Shown: positions 8,288 through 17,110, counted from the stretch's first letter. The stretch is 64,000 bases of DNA from WHSW01 sp036794585 (GCA_036794585.1 DAIRGH010000001.1:1-64000); one strand, 5' to 3'. Numbers and translations are program-made. Notes: generated by a model not told the origin, from the letters alone.

Positions 8288-9849
8288 CAGCTCGGGCACT
8301 TGGTCGGCTCGCGGGATTCGCCCTCGAGGCATTTGTCACGGCGCCTGGGCGCCCTGTCCTTGCGAATCTTGAAGCGGGTGTACTTGCCGATCACAGTGGG
8401 ATCGGTGACGAAGACCTCGATCACGACGCCGGGCTTGAGCGACTCCTCGATCGCGGGAAAGCCGACTCGCACGACCTTGACCGCTCGCACCTTCTCATCG
8501 AACGGGCAGTCCTTGTGGCGGCAGGTCACGATGACATCGGTACCTGATTCGGCGCGAACCGAAAGCCGGTTGACCTCGGTGTTGCCGTTCGGTTTCAGCT
8601 CACCCGAGAGCCGAACCACTGGGAACGGACTCATCAACTGGAGTGGCTTCTCGACGACAGCCACCGACACGGTCGTGGCGTTCGTGGCGCCGCTTGCGTC
8701 GCGAACCCTCAAGCCGACGGTGTGGGTGCCGACCGTGGCGAACGCCCTCTGCGCGGTCACACCGCTCGCGTCGTCGAATTCGCTGTCGCCGTCGAGGTCC
8801 CAGCTCCACTCGACGATCGGGTCGTCGGGGTCGGTGGCAGTCGAGGTGAACTGCACCACGTCGTCGGTCCTGGGCGACTGAGGGACGAAGACGAACGAGG
8901 CGCTGGGGCCGCGGTTGGCGATCGGCACGACGTGGGTGACGATGTCGAAGCCGCCGCCGCTGGAATCCACTCGCACGCCGATCGTGCGATTGCCCGGCGT
9001 CGGATAGGACGTGGTCGTGGTGGGCCCGCTGGCGTCGTCGAACTCGGTGTCGTTGTCCAGGTCCCAGTTGATCGCGGTGATGGTCTCGCCGGATGGCGCG
9101 GTCGAGCCCGAGGCGTCGAGGCTGATCGTGTCGCCGCTGCTGGGCGTGGGCGGCGAGAAGGTGAACGTCGCGTTCGGCGGGTTGGCCTGCACGAGCACGT
9201 CCCGTGTCGCTGTGTCTGAGGCTCCGTCGGAGTCGGTGATCTGGAGGCCGACCGTGTAGGTGTCGGCCGTCGCGAACGAGGTCGTGACCGTCTCGCCGGT
9301 CGCGTCGTCGAACTGGCCATCCTCGTCGAAGTCCCAGTGGTGATTTGCCGACGGGATCGTTCCGTCGGGGTCGGAGGAGGTGGAGGAGAATGTGATCTGC
9401 TCGTTGGTCGCCGGCGTCGACGGCTCGAAGATGAAGCCGGCGGTCGGATCGGCGTTCACCACCTGGAGCGTGTCGGAATCCGGCGAGCTCACGTCGTTGT
9501 CGGCGTCGGTGACTCGGAGTCTCACGGTCACCGGTCCCAGGCTGGAGTAGCTGCGGCTTGCGGTGGGGCTGGCTCCGGTGTTGACCTCGAAGCCGCCGGT
9601 GCCGTCGAGGTCCCACTCATACTTCGTGATCGCGGCGCCACCGATGTCACGGGTCGACCCGGTCCCGTCGAAGGTCACGGTCTGGTTGCGAAGCGTGGGA
9701 TTCGGGGAGGCGACGATCGAGGCGGTCGGCGGAAAGCCCGGCAGAGCGGCGGCGGGGGAGGGCAGGGTGAGCGCGCCCGCGATCAACACGCTCGCGAGCT
9801 CGAGCCCGAGGACGATCCGGCGTGCCGTGCCGCGTTGTCTCATACCCAT
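8287..9849 (-). CDS. Secreted protein with four PKD domains and a four-Cys C-terminal domain
   Basis: The 520-residue protein has a signal peptide (ending near SPAAALPGF) and four PKD domains (about 39-130, 132-222, 224-310, 312-400). Each has the WDLDGD/WDFDED core and a final VGLxVxDxxG strand. Residues 405-520 form a separate domain that begins LMSPFPVVRL and ends TKCPS, with four cysteines. The same domain ends the PKD protein at 17111-18109, and I do not recognise it as a named family. PKD domains mediate protein or polysaccharide contacts at the cell surface. The gene is translationally coupled to the proline-rich membrane protein downstream. ATG 9843 is an alternative start. Confidence 0.88.
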   Translation of the reverse strand: MGMRQRGTARRIVLGLELASVLIAGALTLPSPAAALPGFPPTASIVASPNPTLRNQTVTFDGTGSTRDIGGAAITKYEWDLDGTGGFEVNTGASPTASRSYSSLGPVTVRLRVTDADNDVSSPDSDTLQVVNADPTAGFIFEPSTPATNEQITFSSTSSDPDGTIPSANHHWDFDEDGQFDDATGETVTTSFATADTYTVGLQITDSDGASDTATRDVLVQANPPNATFTFSPPTPSSGDTISLDASGSTAPSGETITAINWDLDNDTEFDDASGPTTTTSYPTPGNRTIGVRVDSSGGGFDIVTHVVPIANRGPSASFVFVPQSPRTDDVVQFTSTATDPDDPIVEWSWDLDGDSEFDDASGVTAQRAFATVGTHTVGLRVRDASGATNATTVSVAVVEKPLQLMSPFPVVRLSGELKPNGNTEVNRLSVRAESGTDVIVTCRHKDCPFDEKVRAVKVVRVGFPAIEESLKPGVVIEVFVTDPTVIGKYTRFKIRKDRAPRRRDKCLEGESREPTKCPS

Positions 9850-9980
9850 GTCAATAACCCCCCGCGCCTACGGGAAATGTCACCCCTCGCCCCGTGAGAC
9901 TAGCGTCGATTTGGCCTCTGCGAGCCGGTAATTCGTCTAGCGCCAGCGTGCCTGCGGCTGCGGGTCCTATCCTGGCTCCG

Positions 9981-11690
9981 GTGCTGCGCAGGGCCCTCCT
10001 CGGATTCGTGATCTTCGCCTTCGCACCGGCCGCGGCGGCTGCCGCGACGCTGGAGCCGGTCGGCAGCTACGTGAGCCCGATGTTCGTCACCTCTGACCCG
10101 CACGATCCCGACCGGCTGTTCGTGGTCGAGCAGGAGGGCGAGATCGAGCTCACGACCCCCTCGGAGACGTCGACGTACCTCGACATCAAGAGCCTCGTCC
10201 TATCCGGCGGCGAGCGGGGGTTGCTCTCGGCGGCGTTTCCGGCCGATTACGACCAGACCGGCCTCTTCTACGCCTTCTACACGGGCAAGCCCGAGGGCAA
10301 CATCCACATCGACGAGTTCCGCGCCTCGGGCAACACGGTCGATCCGGCGACCCGTCGCCCGGTGCTCACGATCGATCACGCCGCTTTCGGCAACCACAAC
10401 GGCGGCCAGCTTCAGTTCGGTCCCGATGGCTTCCTCTACATCGCCACCGGCGACGGTGGCGGCAGTGGCGACGAGCTCGAGAACGCCCAGGACCTGACCT
10501 CGCTGCTCGGCAAGATCCTCCGCATCGACCCGCGCCAGGCCGGCGGCTCGCCCTACACGATCCCGCCCGGCAATCCCTTCGGCGACGAGATCTGGAGCTA
10601 CGGGCTGCGCAACCCATGGCGCTTCTCCTTCGACCGCTCCACCGGCGACCTGCTGATCGGCGACGTGGGCCAGGACGCGTGGGAAGAAGTGGACTACGTC
10701 CCCGAGTCCGCCGGCTGGGGCCAGGGCGCGAACTTCGGCTGGGACTGCCGCGAGGGCGCGCACGAGTTCGAGCCCGCCGGGTGCGCGGGGCCGTTCACCG
10801 AGCCCGTGTTCGAGTACCCGAATGATCCCAGCGGCCCATCCTCGGTCACCGGTGGCTACGTCGTCCGCGACCCCGCCGTCGCCGATCTCTTCGGCCGCTA
10901 CGTATATGCGGACGTCTATGCGGGGCCGGTCCGCTCCCTCGTTCCCGCGACGCCGGCAGCGACAGACGACCGCGGCGAGGGGATCACGGTCCCCAACCCG
11001 TCGAGCTTCGGCGAGGACGCCTGCGGGCGCGTCTACGTCGCCTCGCTGGGCGGCGAGGTCTCACGGTTCGCGGGCAGCGCCAGCATCGATTGCCTGACCC
11101 GGTCGCTATCGGTGCAGAACACGGGCATCGGCGCCGGCAGCGGCCGCGTGACCGGTCCGGGGATCGACTGCCTCGGCGACTGTGGTCAGTCGTTCTTCGA
11201 CGGACAACGGGTCCGGCTCTTCGCGCAGCCCGACGACGGATCTCGGTTCGTCGGCTGGGGCGGCGCCTGTGGCGGCACGGCGGGCTGCGCGCTCACGCTC
11301 TTCGCCGACCAGACCGTCAGCGCGCAGTTCGAGCGCAAGTTCGAGTCCGGCCTCGTGATCGAGGCCAAGCGCCGCCGCATTCGGCGGGGCGACAGGGTGC
11401 GGCTCGAGCTCCAGGCTGAGCCGTGCCCTGGTCGCGCGGGTGACGAGGTCGCGGTGAGCAAGCGTGGTAGGCAGCACTCCTTCCACGTCCTCGACCAGGA
11501 CTGCAGCGCCCACTTCCGCATCCGACCACGGCGCACCGCGAGCTTCGGAGCGATGCTGAACACCGACGAGCTGCACGAAGCCGGCGAAGCGACGCCGGTG
11601 AAGATCAAGGTTCGCCGCCGGCGCGCCGGCCGAACGGCCAACGGCGTCGACGCGGCCCCTGCTCGGGCGAAACAGGAGCAGGAAAGATGA
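9981..11690 (+). CDS. PQQ-dependent sugar dehydrogenase-like protein (GSDH/HHIP-like beta-propeller)
   Basis: From GTG 9981 the 569-residue product begins with a secretion signal (LLGFVIFAFAPAAAAAATLE); the frame also opens at GTG 9894. Residues 20-370 match soluble glucose/sorbosone dehydrogenases: PDRLFVVEQEGEI, GERGLLSAAFPADY, NHNGGQLQFGPDGFLYIATG (PQQ and calcium region), GKILRIDP, GLRNPWRFSFD and GDVGQDAWEEV. Such enzymes oxidise aldoses outside the membrane using PQQ. Residues 380-460 form a GxGxVTGPGIDCLGDC/FVGWGGAC bacterial repeat domain, followed by a basic C-terminal part. PQQ biosynthesis genes are not in the window. The last 86 nt overlap the oppositely oriented coiled-coil gene. 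Confidence 0.87.
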   Translation: MLRRALLGFVIFAFAPAAAAAATLEPVGSYVSPMFVTSDPHDPDRLFVVEQEGEIELTTPSETSTYLDIKSLVLSGGERGLLSAAFPADYDQTGLFYAFYTGKPEGNIHIDEFRASGNTVDPATRRPVLTIDHAAFGNHNGGQLQFGPDGFLYIATGDGGGSGDELENAQDLTSLLGKILRIDPRQAGGSPYTIPPGNPFGDEIWSYGLRNPWRFSFDRSTGDLLIGDVGQDAWEEVDYVPESAGWGQGANFGWDCREGAHEFEPAGCAGPFTEPVFEYPNDPSGPSSVTGGYVVRDPAVADLFGRYVYADVYAGPVRSLVPATPAATDDRGEGITVPNPSSFGEDACGRVYVASLGGEVSRFAGSASIDCLTRSLSVQNTGIGAGSGRVTGPGIDCLGDCGQSFFDGQRVRLFAQPDDGSRFVGWGGACGGTAGCALTLFADQTVSAQFERKFESGLVIEAKRRRIRRGDRVRLELQAEPCPGRAGDEVAVSKRGRQHSFHVLDQDCSAHFRIRPRRTASFGAMLNTDELHEAGEATPVKIKVRRRRAGRTANGVDAAPARAKQEQER

Positions 11691-12033
11691 TCGCGGCCTT
11701 TGGGTGATCAGCCGCCCCGTCTTCGGCGGGCCCGTCGGTTTCGGGCTCGACGATCTCGGTCCGCCGCCTCTCCAGCTCGGCGCGAAGGCGACTCACCTCT
11801 GCCTCGGCCTCCTCGCGGCGCCTCGTCTCCGCCGTCAGGTCGGCCTCGAGGGCCTCGATCTCCCCGACGACAAGCTGCTCGGCCTCGTCCCGTGCGGCTC
11901 TGGCGGCTTCGCCCACCCGCTCGGCGATCTCGTCCTCTGAAGCTGCCGATTCAGGCACGCCATTGCCGGCGCTCGCGTTTGGCGCCTCAACTTTGGAAGC
12001 CGCAGGCTTGCGACGGGGTCGACCCCTACCCAT
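11605..12033 (-). CDS. Small coiled-coil protein of unknown function
   Basis: ATG 12033 (MGRGRPRRK) gives 142 residues; the frame extends to 12117 but the added residues look like untranslated leader. The N-terminus is basic. Residues 40-105 form an Ala/Glu/Arg coiled coil (EAEAEVSRLRAELERRR), and the C-terminus is basic and proline-rich (RRRRWPFGRRAG). It overlaps the end of the sugar dehydrogenase gene by 86 nt on the opposite strand, which weakens the call, and it is divergent from the acyl-CoA dehydrogenase. Heptad-like composition supports a real gene. Function unknown. Confidence 0.5.
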   Translation of the reverse strand: MGRGRPRRKPAASKVEAPNASAGNGVPESAASEDEIAERVGEAARAARDEAEQLVVGEIEALEADLTAETRRREEAEAEVSRLRAELERRRTEIVEPETDGPAEDGAADHPKAAIIFPAPVSPEQGPRRRRWPFGRRAGGEP

Positions 12034-12116
12034 GCGCCGCGATTTTACGGTGGATTGGAGTGGGAGAAGGGTTGGTTCGGTTGTCACACCCTGCGCCGAG
12101 TAGATTCTCGCGCTCA

Positions 12117-13259
12117 ATGGATTTCTCGCTAACCGACGAACAACGAAATTTCGTCGAGGCGATCCGCGACTTCTGCGCCCGCGAGTGTGGAACGCAGGAG
12201 CAGCGTGAGCGCCTGACCGGCGGCTACGAGCACGCCCACTCAGCCGAGATCTATAAGAAGATGGCCGACCTCGGCTGGCTCGGGGTGACCATCGACGAGG
12301 AGCACGGCGGCTCGGGCGGCGGCATGGTCGACGCCTGCTTGTTCATGGAGGAGACGGCGCGCGGGCTGGCGCCGATCGGCGGCTACGGCACGACGCTGAT
12401 CGTCGCCGGCGCCGTGGAGCGCTTCGGCTCTGACGAACAGAAGCAGCGCATCCTCGGAGCCATCGCCAAAGGCTCGGTCGAGGCGATCGCGATGACCGAG
12501 CCCGAGGCCGGCTCGGACGTGGGCTCGCTCACCACCAGCGCCGAGCGGGTCAACGGCGGCTACGTGCTCAACGGCCAGAAGGTCTTCTGCTCCAACGCCC
12601 ACATCTCCGACCACGTGCTGGTCGTCTGCCGCACCACCAAGGGCGAGTCAAAGCACGACGGCCTCTCGATGATCTTCATCCCCACCGACAACGGCCAGAT
12701 GGAGATCAAGCCGATCGACACGATGGGCGGCCGCGAGACCAACTACCTCTACCTCTCCGACTGCGAGGCACCCGAGGACGCCGTGCTCGGCGAGGTCGAC
12801 CAGGCCTGGATGCAGCTGATGGCCGGGCTCAACGTCGAGCGCCTGATCCTCGCCGCGATCCAGCTCGGCATCGGCCAGCGCGCCTTCGACGACACCCTCG
12901 CCTACGTCAAGGAGCGCCGCCAGTTCGGCCGCCCGATCGGCTCCTTTCAGGCCCTTCAGCACCGCCTCGCCGACATCGCCACCGAGCTCGAGGCGGCTCG
13001 CCTGATGACCTACTGGGTCGCCTCGAAGGTCGACGAGGACCCCAACCGCCTGCTGCCCCGCGAGGCCTCGATGGTCAAGCTCAAGGTGACCGAGACGGCG
13101 CAGAAGGCGTCACTGGAGGGAATGCAGATGCTCGGCGGCTACGGCTACTCCTCCGAGTACGACATGGAGCGCCTGGTCCGCCAGACCCTGGTCTCGACGA
13201 TCTACGGCGGGACGTCAGAGATCCAGCGCAACATCATCGCCAAGACGTACGGGCTGTAG
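12117..13259 (+). CDS. Acyl-CoA dehydrogenase
   Basis: ATG 12117 (MDFSLTDEQ) is the family-typical start and gives 380 residues; the open frame further upstream is non-coding in character. The FAD and substrate motifs are AMTEPEAGSDVGSL (residues 125-138), GQKVFCSNA and GGRETNYLYL. The C-terminal motif GGYGYSSEYDMERLVR is followed by IYGGTSEIQRNI. The residue used as the base by medium-chain enzymes (YEGT) is Gly here. The Glu of NVERL (about residue 241) sits where isovaleryl-CoA and long-chain enzymes carry theirs, so activity is expected. It oxidises an acyl-CoA at the alpha-beta bond; the chain length or branching is unknown. A decayed relative lies at 19313-19510. Confidence 0.93.
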   Translation: MDFSLTDEQRNFVEAIRDFCARECGTQEQRERLTGGYEHAHSAEIYKKMADLGWLGVTIDEEHGGSGGGMVDACLFMEETARGLAPIGGYGTTLIVAGAVERFGSDEQKQRILGAIAKGSVEAIAMTEPEAGSDVGSLTTSAERVNGGYVLNGQKVFCSNAHISDHVLVVCRTTKGESKHDGLSMIFIPTDNGQMEIKPIDTMGGRETNYLYLSDCEAPEDAVLGEVDQAWMQLMAGLNVERLILAAIQLGIGQRAFDDTLAYVKERRQFGRPIGSFQALQHRLADIATELEAARLMTYWVASKVDEDPNRLLPREASMVKLKVTETAQKASLEGMQMLGGYGYSSEYDMERLVRQTLVSTIYGGTSEIQRNIIAKTYGL

Positions 13260-13265
13260 GCCGCG

Positions 13266-14429
13266 TTACGGGCGAGACGCGGTCTCGCGCGCCACTTCGG
13301 CCAGCGTGAAGTTGGGTTCCTGGTCGAAGTGACGCTGCAGCCGGCTGCGGAACACGTCGAGGCGGCGGACCGCCTCTGAATGGCGGTCCAGCATCAGACA
13401 GATGCGGAGCATCTCGCGCTGGACGTCGGCGTCGAGTGGCTCCATCTCGGCGAGGTCGCGGGCGTGCACGGCAGCCGCTTCGACATCCGATCGGCGCAGC
13501 TCGACCTGGACGAGGATGCGCAGCATCTGCGCGGCCAGCGAGCGCAGGCGATCGCGCTCGCGCTCGGCCCATTCGGCCGCGAGCTCGTCGGCGAGAAAGT
13601 CGCCGCGGTAGAGCGCGCGGCCCTGCAGCATCCATTCGCGGGCGGCTTCTTCGTTGCCACGGCGAAAGGCGCGCTTTCCCAGCTTGACTCGATGCTCGAA
13701 CTCGTCTGCGTCGATCCACACGCCCTCCAGCGCGTAGCCTCCCTTGCGGGTGACCAGGTAGGCCGACGGGGCCCGTGGTGGTCGGTTCGGCTCGAGGTGG
13801 GCGCGCAGCTGATACACGGTCTGGCGCACCGCGCTTGCGCTCTCGACCCGCGCCGGCGACACCGACAGAGCCTCAGCGATCTGATCGGTCGAAACCGAGC
13901 GCAGCCGCTCCGTGACCAGATAGCGCAGCAGGGTGCCCGGGCGGTTGTTGATCCACGGTCCGACAAGCGGCCCCTCCGGGCTCGTGACCTCGAGCCTGCC
14001 GAGCGTGGTGATCCGAAGCGCCGGGAGGTCGAAGAAGTCGACGGTCGACACCCGCCTGCGGTCCGACGCCGCGCCCGGGCGCAGCTGAAAGATGACAAGC
14101 GGCGGCCGCTCGCGGACCTTGAACGCCGCCACCCACGTCGCGACTGTCTTGCCGCTATCGCTGGTGAGGTCGATCCTCACCTCCTGGGGCGAGGTAACGC
14201 CCCTGAGCGCAACGTCGGTCAGGCACGCGCCGCCGAGCGCCTCGCGCGGCGCGCGGGCGCAGATCAACTCACAGCACGTGGCGCCTCGGCCCCTCAACAG
14301 CTCGCGGCCGCGCGGGTTCGACGCGACCAGGCGGCGGTGCTGGTCGGCGACGACGAGCGCGAACGGAAAGCCCTCGAAGACGCCTGACCACTCGCCCGAG
14401 TCGTGGATGATCCAGTCGCCCGTGCGCAA
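13266..14429 (-). CDS. PAS-like / winged-helix / BTAD transcriptional regulator
   Basis: This 387-residue protein starts at TTG 14429 and may start elsewhere. Residues 15-120 look like a PAS-type sensor (FPFALVVADQHRRLVASNPR, later PQEVRIDLTSD and VIFQLRPG). Residues 140-235 form a winged helix of the SARP type (FGRLEV-like LGRLEVTSPEG, RPGTLLRYLV, RQTVYQLRAHLEPNR). Residues 245-387 form the bacterial transcriptional activation (BTAD) helical repeat (GNEEAAREWM, YRGDFLADE, DAEVQREMLR-like). The sensor carries Cys 52, 53, 57 and 69 in a CCELxC arrangement that the paralogue at 15908-17101 shares. There is no NB-ARC ATPase. It is convergent with the acyl-CoA dehydrogenase. Targets are unknown. 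Confidence 0.85.
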   Translation of the reverse strand: MRTGDWIIHDSGEWSGVFEGFPFALVVADQHRRLVASNPRGRELLRGRGATCCELICARAPREALGGACLTDVALRGVTSPQEVRIDLTSDSGKTVATWVAAFKVRERPPLVIFQLRPGAASDRRRVSTVDFFDLPALRITTLGRLEVTSPEGPLVGPWINNRPGTLLRYLVTERLRSVSTDQIAEALSVSPARVESASAVRQTVYQLRAHLEPNRPPRAPSAYLVTRKGGYALEGVWIDADEFEHRVKLGKRAFRRGNEEAAREWMLQGRALYRGDFLADELAAEWAERERDRLRSLAAQMLRILVQVELRRSDVEAAAVHARDLAEMEPLDADVQREMLRICLMLDRHSEAVRRLDVFRSRLQRHFDQEPNFTLAEVARETASRP

Positions 14430-14482
14430 TGCAGCTCACGCCTACCTTAGCCTCACGCGGGCGTCGGCCGTGGCAGTTTGTG

Positions 14483-15019
14483 TTATCGCGGCAGCGTTCG
14501 TTCAGCCCGCGGTCTCGAGGCCGACCCACCGGCCTCATCACGACCGATCGGATTCGGCGTGCAGGCGCGAGCTGCCTTGGCGATCGCGGCGCTCAGCTCG
14601 GCTTTTACCTCCGCCGTCTCGAGCGCGAGGCGCTCGGCGATCTCGCTGTCCGACCAGCCCTTGGTCGCCAGGTGAAGGATCCGCCGCTCGCTGGCCGAGA
14701 GAGGGGCCGCCGGATCGTCTGCGCTCGCACCCGGGACGAAGCGGCCCGCGATGACCTCGCGGATCGTCACCCCGAGCGCATCTTCCTCGCATTCGATGAA
14801 TGTGACCGCGTCGCCGGGTGATGGCTGCAGAAGGATCACCCGCACCGGCGAGCTCGTCGTGTGCTTGCCATCCGAATCGGCAGCGTTTGCCGCGTCGTGA
14901 AGCTTGAACGCGTCGTAGATCTGCCCCCCGACCTCCGAGTCGCGGTCGACGATGGCAACCGTCAATCGCGCCTCGCGCGCAGGAGAATCCTCCCGATTCA
15001 CGCTGACCGCTTCGACCAT
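14483..15019 (-). CDS. LuxR-type HTH protein with a reduced N-terminal domain
   Basis: The 178-residue protein has a LuxR/FixJ-like helix-turn-helix at about residues 106-150 (PLSASERRILHLATKGWSDS, then EIAERLALETAEVKAEL). The N-terminal half begins like a response-regulator receiver (LTVAIVDRDSEVGGQIYDAF) but lacks a clear phospho-acceptor Asp and is about 40 residues too short. It is either an atypical receiver or another small sensor. It is followed by the PAS-BTAD regulator, and preceded by the ECF sigma gene on the same strand. The gaps of 53 and 78 nt would allow one transcript. ATG 15019 is clear. Confidence 0.75.
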   Translation of the reverse strand: MVEAVSVNREDSPAREARLTVAIVDRDSEVGGQIYDAFKLHDAANAADSDGKHTTSSPVRVILLQPSPGDAVTFIECEEDALGVTIREVIAGRFVPGASADDPAAPLSASERRILHLATKGWSDSEIAERLALETAEVKAELSAAIAKAARACTPNPIGRDEAGGSASRPRAERTLPR

Positions 15020-15097
15020 TGCGTGATCTACGGCTTGATGAGAGCCGTTCTTACATTTACGACTTTAAAACCTCGCGCTGGACCTGGTCGCTAACCG

Positions 15098-15739
15098 TCA
15101 GCTGGCCGCGCCCATGGCCACCGGCGCCGAGTCGCGCATCAGGAGCTCTTCTCGCAATGCCCGGCGAGCGCGGTGATGCAGCGTGTGGATCGCGCCCTCG
15201 GTCTTGCCCATCTGCTGGGCGATCTCAGGCGGAGACATCCCGACGATGTGGCGCATCACCAGCACGTGGCGCTGGCGCTGGGGCAGCGCGCGCAGCGCTT
15301 CCTTCAACGCGTCACGGCGCTCCATCGCCACGGTGTCGGGCTCGCCCGCGTCGGGGGCCACGACTTCCTCGCAGTAGATCATCCGGTTACCGCGCAGATG
15401 GTCGATGGCGCAGTTGCGGGCGATTCGCAGCAGCCAGGCGACGAACGGGACCGACCTCTCCTGGTAGGTACTGATCTTGGTCAGCAGCTTCGCGAAGACG
15501 TGCTGGGTGACATCCTCTGCCGAGTGGTCGTCTTGCACGATCGTGCGCACGTAGCTGTAGACGTTGTCGGCGTAACGCTTGTAGAGCTCGTGAAGTGCCG
15601 CGCTGTCCCCGCGCTGCGCGGCGGCGATCACAAGCCGCAGTCGGGTGCGATCGACGGCACCCTCCTCGGCGAGCGACCTGCGAATTCTGAACACGGCAAG
15701 GTCGCCGTCTCGATCTTGGTTACTCGATAGTGGACTCAC
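15098..15739 (-). CDS. ECF-type RNA polymerase sigma factor
   Basis: From GTG 15739 the 213-residue protein shows a sigma-70 region 2 (LYKRYADNVYSYVRTIVQDD, AEDVTQHVFAKLL, FVAWLLRIARNCAIDHLR). It also shows a region 4 (LRALPQRQRHVLVMRHIVGM, SPPEIAQQMGKTEGAIHTLH), with the linker between. No region 3 is present, as in the ECF group. No anti-sigma gene is adjacent, so control may be by transcription or by the neighbouring LuxR and BTAD regulators. The 168-nt gap to the divergent BTAD gene must hold the promoters for both. Confidence 0.92.
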   Translation of the reverse strand: MSPLSSNQDRDGDLAVFRIRRSLAEEGAVDRTRLRLVIAAAQRGDSAALHELYKRYADNVYSYVRTIVQDDHSAEDVTQHVFAKLLTKISTYQERSVPFVAWLLRIARNCAIDHLRGNRMIYCEEVVAPDAGEPDTVAMERRDALKEALRALPQRQRHVLVMRHIVGMSPPEIAQQMGKTEGAIHTLHHRARRALREELLMRDSAPVAMGAAS

Positions 15740-15907
15740 CCTAACCTCCGTGCGGGCCGAGCGTCATGCTCAGCGAGGTGGCGCACCATAGAGTCGCTGT
15801 GTTAGATGGTGGTGAATAATCGCGTTAGCTGGTAGTTTGGCTGCAGAGACCGGCCTGTCCATTCGTCTAGTCTTCTGTGTCGCAGGGGGCAGGTCAGTTC
15901 GCGGCTT

Positions 15908-17101
15908 ATGGCGGGATCCGCACCCAAACCACACCCCGAACACAGCGCGCCCGCCGCGGCCGGCGCCGCGTCGGCTCGTGAGCTCTTCTCCGGCTTTCCC
16001 TATGGGCTCTTCACTGTTGACGGCGGTAGCCGGGTGATCACGATGAACGATGCCTGTCGTGAGCTGCTCGTCAGACAGCCCATGCCCGTAAGCCGGCCCG
16101 TCACCTGCTGTGAGCTCGTTTGCGAATGGACGGCCGATGAAGGAGTTGCCGGGTGCCTCGGCGAGAGAGCGCGGGCGCTGGGCCGGCCGCTTCCCGAGGT
16201 GCGGATCGATCTCGCTGCGGGCGGACCCCGCAGCGCGGCGTGGGTGACGGTCGCACCGCTGAATCGCGAGGGCCACACCGTCTTTCACCTCCGCCCCGGC
16301 CATGCGCGCGATCGGCGGCGGCGGTCGCGCGCTCAGGGGCCGGCCGCTCCGCCGCTTCGCGTCTTCGTGCTCGGGCAGACCCGGATCGAAACGGAGATCG
16401 CCGACAGCTCGGATCGCGAGTGGATCGACCAGCGCCCGGGCGAGCTGCTCAAGTACCTCGTCTGCGCCGGCGCCAAGCCTGTGTCCGCGAACGAGATCAT
16501 CACTGCCCTGTGGCCAGCGGGTTCGAACACGGGCACGGGCGCCGTGCGCTACATCGTGCACGCCCTGCGCAACCAGCTCGAGCCGGCGCGCGAGTCGGGT
16601 TCGCCGTCATCGTTCATCGGCTCTGACCCGGCCGGCTATCACTTGATCCTCGAGCACGTCTGGGTCGACGCATCCGAGTTCGAGCAACTCGTTAACGGGG
16701 GCCTGACCGCGCTCGCCGCTGGGAAGCAGGCCGTCGCCCTGGACCAGCTCGAGCGGGCGATCGCCCTCTACCGCGGCGACCTCCTCGAAGACGAGCCCTA
16801 CGCGGAATGGGCGTTTCACGAGCGAGAGCGGCTGAAGGAGCTATGTGGTCGCGCTCTACGCGCGACGACTGAGCTCCGGCTTGCGGCCAGCCCGGCCGAC
16901 GAGGAGACCGTCGCCTACAGCCGCAGGCTCGCCGACCTCGAGCTCTACGACACAGACGCCCAGCGCCGCCACCTGGAGATCTGCATCCGCCACGGTCGCC
17001 GCAGCGAGGCCGTTCGCCGCTACGAGCTGTATCAGCGGCGGATGTTGAGAGAGTTCGGCCAGGAGCCGCCGTTCACCTTGGCCGACCTCGATCGCGCCTG
17101 A
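15908..17101 (+). CDS. PAS-like / winged-helix / BTAD transcriptional regulator (paralogue)
   Basis: The 397-residue protein has the same layout as the product of 13266-14429. A PAS-like sensor (about 25-135; FPYGLFTVDGGSRVITMNDA, PEVRIDLAAG, FHLRPG) is followed by a SARP-type winged helix (about 150-245; LGQTRIETEI, RPGELLKYLV, AVRYIVHALRNQLEP). A BTAD domain ends the protein (about 255-395; YRGDLLEDEPYAEWAFHER, RRHLEICIRHGR). Cys 67, 68, 72 and 83 repeat the CCELxC pattern. It is divergent from the ECF sigma gene and convergent with the second PKD gene (9-nt gap). The two regulators probably sense the same kind of signal. Targets are unknown. Confidence 0.87.
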   Translation: MAGSAPKPHPEHSAPAAAGAASARELFSGFPYGLFTVDGGSRVITMNDACRELLVRQPMPVSRPVTCCELVCEWTADEGVAGCLGERARALGRPLPEVRIDLAAGGPRSAAWVTVAPLNREGHTVFHLRPGHARDRRRRSRAQGPAAPPLRVFVLGQTRIETEIADSSDREWIDQRPGELLKYLVCAGAKPVSANEIITALWPAGSNTGTGAVRYIVHALRNQLEPARESGSPSSFIGSDPAGYHLILEHVWVDASEFEQLVNGGLTALAAGKQAVALDQLERAIALYRGDLLEDEPYAEWAFHERERLKELCGRALRATTELRLAASPADEETVAYSRRLADLELYDTDAQRRHLEICIRHGRRSEAVRRYELYQRRMLREFGQEPPFTLADLDRA

Positions 17102-17110
17102 CGGGCGCCC

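Noticed and set aside
11700..12116. In-frame N-terminal extension of the acyl-CoA dehydrogenase
   Set aside because: The extra residues are Arg/Pro/Ser-rich and the family starts at MDFSLTDEQ; the stretch is better read as the coiled-coil gene on the other strand and a promoter.
13380..14387. A 335-residue plus-strand frame
   Set aside because: Shadow of the PAS-BTAD regulator, which has recognisable domains on the minus strand.
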